Of a DNA stretch of 64,000 nt, positions 57,694-64,000 are shown piece by piece; the first letter of the stretch is position 1, and every line of letters starts with the position of its first letter. Under the pieces are notes generated by a model, which was given only the letters and a program-made list of their open reading frames with translations, ran no database searches and had not been told where the DNA came from. Position numbers and translations under genes: made by a program. This DNA comes from Dichetophora obliterata (taxonomy: Eukaryota; Arthropoda; Insecta; Diptera; Sciomyzidae): positions 6,622,501 to 6,686,500 of the forward strand of contig OY986436.1 in the NCBI GenBank assembly GCA_963920525.1. Reading direction: 5' to 3'.

Positions 57694-58071
57694 GACCCTG
57701 TCTACACTCACCTCACTCAACCGACTCACTTTGATATGAAAAAGTTGTTAAATGTTCATACACATAACTTGCCTCGCTTTGAGTCTGCATTTGCTTTTGT
57801 GCTGTTTTTAACCGAAAACATTTTAGAGTAATAAAAAATTAGTGTTAACTTGAGTGTGTGCTTAGTAGCTGCATATAGCACTGCAAATTCAGTAGCTATT
57901 AGCGCATAAACGGAAAAAACACTAAAAATGACAAATGTCAAATCAAAGTGAGTCGCAAAATTTTTAAAGTTTTTGAAACTCTTGCCTCACGGTACATTCA
58001 CCTTCCCACTTCCTCATCTCTTCTACAGACATCAAAGTGAGTCGGTTGAGTGAGGCTATATAGACAAGGTC
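57694..58071. mobile_element. MITE B nested in P-like element
   Basis: GACCCTGTCTACACTCACCT begins and GAGGCTATATAGACAAGGTC ends it; the 20-bp block CACTCAACCGACTCACTTTG is inverted in both arms. TAT flanks. Confidence 0.75.
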
Positions 58072-58075
58072 TATG

Positions 58076-58543
58076 TCCCCTTTCACATTGTTCAAGAATT
58101 GAATTAAATTTTTTTTTACGTTCTCTTTTGTACTTGACGAAAGCTTTCAGATTTGTCAAGAATTGAATTCAATTGTTTGTTATCTATGCTTGCTTTCTTA
58201 AAAACAAAAGCGATTGCATCAACAGTTTAAAATTGTTCATAAAATATTAATTATAAATCATAAGCGTTGGAAATATGCTTATTATTAATAAATATCGAAA
58301 ATAATTCAACAAAATAACTTGTTTTCAAGTTTCAGTACATCAAACGCACGCCGATACACAAAAAAGAAAATGGAACAATCTGCAAAAAATGAGAAGAGCA
58401 CAAAAGGAACACGAAAAAGTTGACGGTACAGACACACCGGTACCGTCCGTCAACTTTTTCTCCCTTTCGTCGCTTCCGATTTGCGGCGAATTGCCTACAA
58501 ACTATGAAAATTGAATTCAATTCTTGAACAATCTGAAAGGGGT
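58076..58543. mobile_element. MITE C nested next to B, TSD CTATG
   Basis: TCCCCTTTCACATTGTTCAA opposes TTGAACAATCTGAAAGGGGT. CTATG flanks both ends (58071-58075; 58544-58548); its first C belongs to MITE B, so C inserted after B. A strong hairpin (AAAGTTGACGGTAC / GTCCGTCAACTTT) lies at about 58413-58463. Confidence 0.75.
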
Positions 58544-58606
58544 CTATGCAATTAATCAAAGAAATGTGAAAAAATAAGCAACACTTAAACATCAATCGCA
58601 GCAAAC

Positions 58607-58821
58607 CATAGTAGGATTAGAGAAGGTAGATGCATTTCGGAGAGACAGACTGCCGGAACTGTCAAAACGAAGTTGACAGCTCATACAAAATCTGAAAACG
58701 ATGAGAATGCGGTAAGAAAGCAAAAATAGGCAAGAATAGCAAAATGCTTGAGTTTGACAATTCTGGCTATGACAAAAAGAGAGCAGTCTGAAATGCATAT
58801 ATCTTCACTAGTTCTACCATG
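58607..58821. mobile_element. P-like MITE D nested in P-like element, TSD CAGCAAAC
   Basis: It begins CATAGTAGGATTAGAGAAGG and ends CACTAGTTCTACCATG; CAGCAAAC lies on both sides (58599-58606; 58822-58829). It is of the same type as MITE Y at 17210 (AGAGACAGACTGCCG inside). Confidence 0.8.
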
Positions 58822-59329
58822 CAGCAAACTAAAAAACATTCCAATAAACTTCGCGACAAATGTAATGAATCAAAGAAAAGTTAAAAATAAGCACATAGCT
58901 AGTCAACATCAGCAAACTGCAACTCCTTTAGCTGTTTTTGACAACTCCAATCGCCAAAAAAACTGTCACGGCTACCTTGTCAAATAATTATACCATGGTA
59001 CAAGCGTCAGGAGGATAGAAGAACAAAACAAAAATAATTATAATATGCTATGATAAAAAATAATTATGCTTTTGCCTCAGCAGTTGTTTCATGTTCACCC
59101 ACAGAAAAGTATAGGCAGCGTCAAAACGAACACTGAGGCAAATCATAATTATTTTTGATTTTTTCTTCTATTCTCCGGACGCTTGTACAACAAAACTTGA
59201 GTTCGAAAAGCTTTCGAAGTCAAACTGGAACCTCTGTACAATATAGTTTCTGTAATTTTATTAAAATAACTTAAACTCAGAGCTAAACTAAACGACTGCA
59301 TAGAATGACAATGTGGTCTATTTTTTAAC

Positions 59330-60110
59330 CGACTTCAAAAAGGAAGAGGTTCTCAAGTTGGTTGGTTTTTTTTTAAATGTATGTACATTGATAACTTCTA
59401 AAGTACCTGCCCGATTGCCGCAATTTTTTTCAACAGATAAGACATTAGACGCGGAAGTGCCCGTCTAAAAAAGTGGGCGGTATTAGGTGTGGCAATATAA
59501 GAAAAACTCTGTATATCGAATAATATTAATGCTAGAGTACTGAAATTTAGTATAGGGGTAGGCACAATTATAAGAAATTATGTTCAAAAAAGTGGGCGTT
59601 ATTCGATAAAGGGCGTGGCAATTATATAAAAACGCGGTAACCCGAATAATATTAACACTAGGGTACTGAAATTAGGTACAGGGGTAGGCATAATTATGAA
59701 ATTTTACGGTGTATATAGTGGGCGTTGTTGGACAAAAAGGCGTAGCAATATAAGAAAAATACTGTATCCCAGTTAATATTGACACCAGGGTACTGGAATT
59801 TGGTACAGGGGTTGGAAAAATTATTACAAATTACGGTCAATAAAGTGGGCGTCATTCGACAAAGGCGTGGCAATATTAGAAAAACGCCGCAATTCGAATA
59901 ATATCGACACTGGGATACTGAAATTAAGTACAGGGGTAGGTATAATTATGAAAATTACGGTCAAGAAAGTGAGCGCTATTGGACAAAAGGGTGTAGCAAA
60001 ATAAGAAAAATACGGGTTTTCAGTAAATGTTTCCACTAGGGTACCAAAATTCGTTACAAGAATGTGCAAAATTTTTATCAAAATCTCTAAAAAGGAAGAA
60101 ATAAAAACTT
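59330..60110. repeat. Tandem array, five ~122-bp units (AAAGTGGGCG)
   Basis: Units anchored on 'aaagtgggcgttattcg' (near 59477, 59589, 59717, 59840, 59965), each with 'gcgtggcaatataagaaaaa', 'cgaataatattaacactagggta' and 'aggtacaggggtaggc' in order. Preceded by TE-like 'gacttcaaaaaggaagaggtt' and followed by an A15-type run. Confidence 0.75.
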
Positions 60111-60769
60111 TTTAACAAAAAAAAAAAAAAAGACCAACTACAAGGCCACTACAAAGTAAAAAACAATTTTAAATTACTTTTCACATTACTTTGATAGGGT
60201 CAAATTTGATTAATTTATTTATTTATATTTGTAAATTGGAAATCTTATATTTTTTTTATTTTGTATTATTATCATAAATATATTAAGTTATCCATGAATA
60301 GAAAATCTTTAAAGTAGGCGCTTATATAATCAGACTTTTATGAAATAAACGCTCCGGTTTTAAAGGTTTTTCATGGAGAACTTAATATATTTATGATAAT
60401 ACTTATTATCTTACTTATTAAAAATATTTATGAAAATAATAATAATAAGGTTTCCAATTTAATAATATTAATAAATAAATTATCAAATTTGGCCAAAAAT
60501 TAATGTGAATTCATAATTAAAAAATAAGAATGACGTCTTAAGTTCGCATTATTGAAAAGCCATCAACACTCGAAAAAATTTGTTATTTAATTAGTCACCA
60601 GATCCAAAACAAAAATCAAGACAGCAAAAAATTTATTAAACGTAAATTTGTTGTTAAAACATACTCTTTAAAATCTCTTTTCATTTTCCCTTAAGCTGTT
60701 TTTTTTTTCTTATAAGAGTTAATTTGAACATAAACAAGTAAGCATTTTTGTTGTAATAATATTCCATCA
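60111..60769. other. AT-rich spacer
   Basis: Contains an inverted pair near 60255-60295 and 60380-60405 ('tattatcataaatatattaagtt' / 'aacttaatatatttatgataat'), a probable small MITE; otherwise non-coding. Confidence 0.4.
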
Positions 60770-60842
60770 GAGTTTTCCAAATTTATGCTGAAAATTTCAA
60801 AAGCTAAACTCAACGGGTTCTGGTAGTGAGCATTAATGGGCT
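60770..60842. mobile_element. Solo end of piggyBac-like MITE
   Basis: 'ctcaacgggttctggtagtgagcattaatgggctaa' matches the right end of the element at 32723-33645. No left partner was found nearby. Confidence 0.5.
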
Positions 60843-60844
60843 AA

Positions 60845-62680
60845 GCAGTGCCCTGTGGTAACGGTCACTAGCGTGGCTACCTGAAGGGCGAGAGAAGGGC
60901 TCTCGATCGCTTTAGGTCTAGAGTCGGCCAGATAAGCCTTGTTGTTCTATACGTTTAGATTTCAGCCCATCTTGCGTTGGCTTTAGATGTGGTGTACTCT
61001 TGTAGCAGCAGTTTAACAGTTGCCACCAATGTTATGTGAGTTCTGAATCACTGAAGTCACCGAGGTACCGTTTTTAACAAGCTCTTTTGCTTTTTCATTT
61101 CCACGTATGCTTTAATGCCCTGGTACCCCTATTAAGCTAATTTTAAAATAGTTTGACATTTCGCTCAATGCAGCACGACATTATTTGGCTACTTTAGATT
61201 TGATGGATACTTGCTCTATCGATTTTGTCGCAGCGTGGCTGTCCGAGAAAATTTATATTTCTCGTTTTGAGATGGCATTATCTGAGTGCCTTGTTGCAAC
61301 TTCTTTAATTGTCATCATTTCGGCTTGGAAAACACTACAGTGATCAGGCAGCCTACGAACCAGGGCTACCCCTTATTCTTTGGAGTAGACCCCATACCCG
61401 ACCTTTTCATTTAATTTTGACCCATCCGTATAGAAGTGTAGACACTCATATTATTCCAATATATTCTAGGTGGAATAAGCTTGCCATAGTTTCCATCAAA
61501 GGAAAGGAGTGGTGTGCAGTAATAAGTCCTTGGCGGAATGAAGTTGAATTTGTAGAGTATGGATGCGTGGCCTGTTCTCAGGTTTTTCCATACTCCAGTT
61601 TCCCTCAGTCTGACCGTCGAACAACAAGCGGCTGTTTGCCTGACAACCAAGTCGAGCGGTAGAAGGTGAAGTATGGTCTCTAAAGCCGCAGTCGGTGTTG
61701 TTCTCAGAGCACCGCTGATGCAAATAGGTGTTAGTCTTTGGACTTTTGGAGCTGGTTCAAATATGTGGTCGTGTTGAAGGATGGACACCATATCGTTGCT
61801 CCGTATAGAAGTATAGGTCTAATGACCCCTATATATAGCCAGTGAACGATACGGGAGGAAAAACTCGATCTTGTCCCTTTAACTTTTTACAAGTGTACAA
61901 CGCAACGGTCGCTTTGTTCGCACGCTCTGAAATATTAAGTTCCAGCTCAACATCCTATCACGAATAAGTCTTAGATATTTTGCATTTTTCGCAAGGGACA
62001 GTGCGCAGACCCATTTAGCATAATATGTGTAAGGGACGAAATTTTGTGTTTCCTTGTGAAAAAGACCAGTTCTGTTTTAGCCGCATTTACTCCGAGACTA
62101 CAGGGTTCGGCCCATCGCTTGAGTTTGCAAAGAGCTCTTTGCATAACTTCGAGTAGAGTAGTGGGAAATTTGCTTCTGACTGCGATTGTTAGATCATCGA
62201 CGTAGGCTGCCACTACACAGCGTTCTCTCGCTAGAGACAGCTGTACGTTGTTCACTACCAGATTCCAGGAGTGGAAATAGCACACCGCCTTGTGGCGTAC
62301 CTCTAGTCACCGATCTTTTAGCCCTATAAGCACCTAGGTCTGGTAAGATTACTCGGCAGTTGAGTAGCTTAGCTATGAGATCAGTAATGATATTATTCAT
62401 AACTGACCTAAGTAACTCTAGTCTTATAGATTGTGGCGTGACATTATTGAATGCTACCTCTATGTCTAGGAAAGCAACTAAAGTGAATTCATTATGTAGG
62501 AAGGATCTTTCGATGGTCCCGACCATTGAGTGTACAGCCGTTTCCACTTGCTGTATGTATGCTGTGATGTCGATAAGAGTGCCTTGTCTATGTTATTGCG
62601 AAGATACAGATCTAATAAGCGTTCCGTCGTCTTCAAGGGGAATGACGTTAGACTTATAGGCTTGTAAACCATTAAATTAA
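60845..62680 (-). pseudogene. Non-LTR retrotransposon relic (RT to RNase H)
   Basis: On the minus strand, from right to left, reverse-transcriptase motifs appear in shifting frames: KPISLTSFPLKTTERLLDLY, then TLVAFLDIEVAFNNV (first catalytic Asp), SVTRGTPQGGVLFPLL, then VVAAYVDDLTIAVRSKFPT (the YVDD site). Then come LGVNAAKTELVFFTRK and ISGALRTTPTAALETILHLL. The last part (61330-60850) matches an RNase H domain: IYIFSDSHAATKS, LIGVPGH, RGNEKAKELVKNGTS, and terminal WPTLDLKRSRALLS. This domain order fits the I/R1/LOA-type LINE groups. At least four frameshifts and several stops; 5' half missing. No 3' UTR or tail is evident at its left limit. Confidence 0.8.
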
Positions 62681-62689
62681 TGTTTGCGC

Positions 62690-63232
62690 AATTTTTAGAG
62701 ACTTGACAGTTTTCATATAGTTACTTTGTATAGGAGGTTGACGTTGTTTTTATGCTATATTGCTAGTTTTAGCGACTAAAGATTATGAGCAAAATTTGTG
62801 TCATTTTCAGCGATTTTGCCGATTTGATAGTCACGTTGTATGGGAGGTAGGTTTGGTGACTATGTTGTGAATATGTTTTGAATATGTGGTGAATATTTTG
62901 CTTCAAAGCTTATGTGCAAAATTCCAGGTCACTACATACACTTTTTTGCATTTTTAGAGATTTTATTGTTTTGATAAAGTAACTTTGTATGGGAGGTAGG
63001 TGTGGTTTTTAAGGTATATGAGCTCATATTTCAAATTTCAGTACGATAACTTCGAAATTGGGCTGTAATCGTGACGTCAGACAGACATATGAACATGACG
63101 AAATCGACTCACTAAGTGATGCTAATCAAGAATATATACTTTTCTATACCTGCCACGCCCCTTCTCAGCGTAACTTATGTAGTGACAAAATTAATATACC
63201 CCTTTCGTAGTATGTGTGGGTATATAAAAAAG
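62690..63232 (+). mobile_element. Second copy of array-bearing repeat with hairpin tail
   Basis: Three diverged 'actttgtatgggaggta' units (near 62723, 62835, 62985) lead to CAGACAGACATATGAACATG, GATGCTAATCAAGAATATAT and the terminal ATACCC...GGGTAT stem. Same order as 23690-25290 but with fewer units. Confidence 0.65.
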
Positions 63233-63442
63233 TCTATAAAAAAGCATAGTTTTAATACTTATGGGGTCATTTTTGATCCAGAAGATTGGTCATGTTGGAT
63301 GAATTTGCCACCAGTATTCAAGGGAAATATAGGGTGATCCAATACGAAGTCCCTTTTTCAACTGGGTTGTTTTGACAGCTGTTATGTGTCAAATTGCTTG
63401 GCCATAGGATGTTTGTGTTCAGTATACAATACGACTGACTCA

Positions 63443-63602
63443 GAGCCTGAACAGAATCAAAAATCGTTGCAACCGACGATTGAAATAGCATACATTCTAA
63501 GTCTGCGATTTATCGTTGCAGAAAACGAGCTGCGTATTTTGCATGTATTTTCCAACAACAACGAATCGTCGATCGCAACGATTTTTGATTCTGTTCAGGC
63601 TC
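63443..63602. mobile_element. 160-bp MITE just upstream of the mariner ORF
   Basis: GAGCCTGAACAGAATCAAAA, then ATCGTTGC, is a perfect 28-bp inverted repeat with the right end, extended imperfectly by CGACGATT. TCA flanks both sides (63440-63442; 63603-63605). Confidence 0.75.
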
Positions 63603-63608
63603 TCAATC

Positions 63609-63968
63609 ATGTATAGACTTACTCCTGAACAACGTTTATTAATTGTGGAAAATTACTATCAAAATCAGTTATCAGTTAGAGAATGTTATAGAGTTCTTCA
63701 ACATCATTTTGGTTTTTATGAGCGTCCAAATCGTCAAACTATTACCAAATTTCGAACCAATTTTACACTATTGGACATTCAGCATTCAACCAGAGTGCAT
63801 AGAGCCCGTAATTTTGAGAATATTGCTGCAGTAGCAGAGAGTGTTCGTGAAAACCGTAATCAAACGATTCGTCGCCGATCTAGAACTTTGTCGAAATTTC
63901 AAAGAACCAAACTATCATTCCGAAGAAAGATTTGCATTAATACATTGATTTTTATGTATTTTATTTAG
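63609..63968 (+). pseudogene. Tc1/mariner-type transposase, N-terminal fragment
   Basis: From ATG at 63609 the frame reads MYRLTPEQRLLIVENYYQ, then VRECYRVLQHHFGFYERPNR and FENIAAVAESVRENRNQTIR before a stop at 63968. This is the paired helix-turn-helix region shared with the 48.5-kb relic. The linker is shortened and no DDE triad follows, so the protein cannot be a full transposase. Confidence 0.7.
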
Positions 63969-64000
63969 AAAACAAAGTAGGAAATTCTTATTGGATCATA

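Larger units (their letters stand above)
57606..58997. mobile_element. P-like element, perfect 26-bp TIR, TSD GTACAAGC
   Basis: Both ends read CATGGTATAATTATTTGACA then AGGTAG inward, without mismatch. GTACAAGC flanks both sides (57598-57605; 58998-59005). It hosts three later insertions: 57694-58071, 58076-58543 and 58607-58821. The partial relative at 16630-16950 lacks all three. No transposase. Confidence 0.85.
57542..59256. mobile_element. Outer fold-back element of a nested complex
   Basis: ATTACAGAGGCTATATTATA at the left opposes TACAATATAGTTTCTGTAAT at the right. Further inside, 'cagaggtgtcagttcgaag' and the 'ttgtacaagcgtcmggag' block also pair. The P-like element 57606-58997 is inserted in its left arm. 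Confidence 0.65.
63333..63998 (+). mobile_element. Internally deleted Tc1/mariner-like element
   Basis: Left GGGTGATCCAATACG and right CTTATTGGATCA form a short inverted end flanked by TA (63331-63332; 63999-64000). It carries the 5' part of a transposase gene and a nested MITE at 63443-63602. The catalytic domain is absent. The window ends exactly here, so the right edge should be checked. Confidence 0.55.

Overview
This is an AT-rich, intron-containing eukaryotic window, most likely from a higher fly (Brachycera; tephritid-like by overall look, which is inference). The evidence is two recognisable insect-type genes with a Drosophila-style start context and short GT-AG introns, set in DNA packed with typical dipteran transposable elements (TEs): hAT, P-like, piggyBac-like, Helitron, tRNA-derived SINE, Penelope-like, LINE, BEL/Pao and Tc1/mariner remnants. 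No bacterial genes, rRNA, genuine tRNA or CRISPR were seen.

Host genes. (1) 11452-14085 (+) is an intact single-exon gene for an 877-residue coiled-coil protein. Its first 13 residues resemble HMMR/RHAMM and its tail has a Thr-Pro-rich repeat and a KEN motif. (2) 41852-43008 (-) is the 3' part of a multi-exon Nudix gene of the DUF4743 / 'thiamine pyrophosphokinase-like' family. I could place four coding exons; the first exon with the start codon was not found.

Region by region. 1-1240: non-autonomous Helitron. 2.2-3.1 kb: piggyBac-like MITE. 3.36-5.36 kb: hAT-like element containing another hAT-like element that contains a MITE. 5.42-10.10 kb: larger hAT-like element carrying a P-like MITE in its left terminus and a second hAT, itself interrupted, near its right end. 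10.13-10.54 kb: MITE. 11.4-14.3 kb: the coiled-coil gene. 14.5-16.2 kb: fold-back and GCGATT-rich repeats. 16.3-17.6 kb: P-like MITE cluster. 17.86-18.74 kb: long inverted-repeat element. 18.9-19.4 kb: tandem array. 19.8-22.4 kb: two SINE copies in opposite orientation. 23.7-25.3 kb: dimeric tandem array. 25.3-28.2 kb: giant fold-back array. 29.8-34.0 kb: two hAT-like elements, the second carrying two piggyBac-like MITEs. 34.3-37.1 kb: MITEs and a broken BEL/Pao gag. 39.1-39.9 kb: terminal-inverted-repeat (TIR) element. 41.8-43.0 kb: Nudix gene. 44.0-46.5 kb: TIR element with a fold-back inside. 46.6-50.9 kb: MITEs and a Penelope-like element split by a P-like insertion. 51-53.5 kb: Helitrons. 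53.9-55.8 kb: long-TIR element. 57.5-59.3 kb: deeply nested MITE complex. 59.5-60.1 kb: tandem array. 60.8-62.7 kb: LINE remnant. 62.7-64.0 kb: array tail and deleted mariner.

The two host genes show no sign of acting together. The main biology is the TE stratigraphy: at least seven complete elements share CATG...CATG termini, most with perfect 8-bp target-site duplications. Several nesting events can be checked inside the window because a related copy supplies the empty site.
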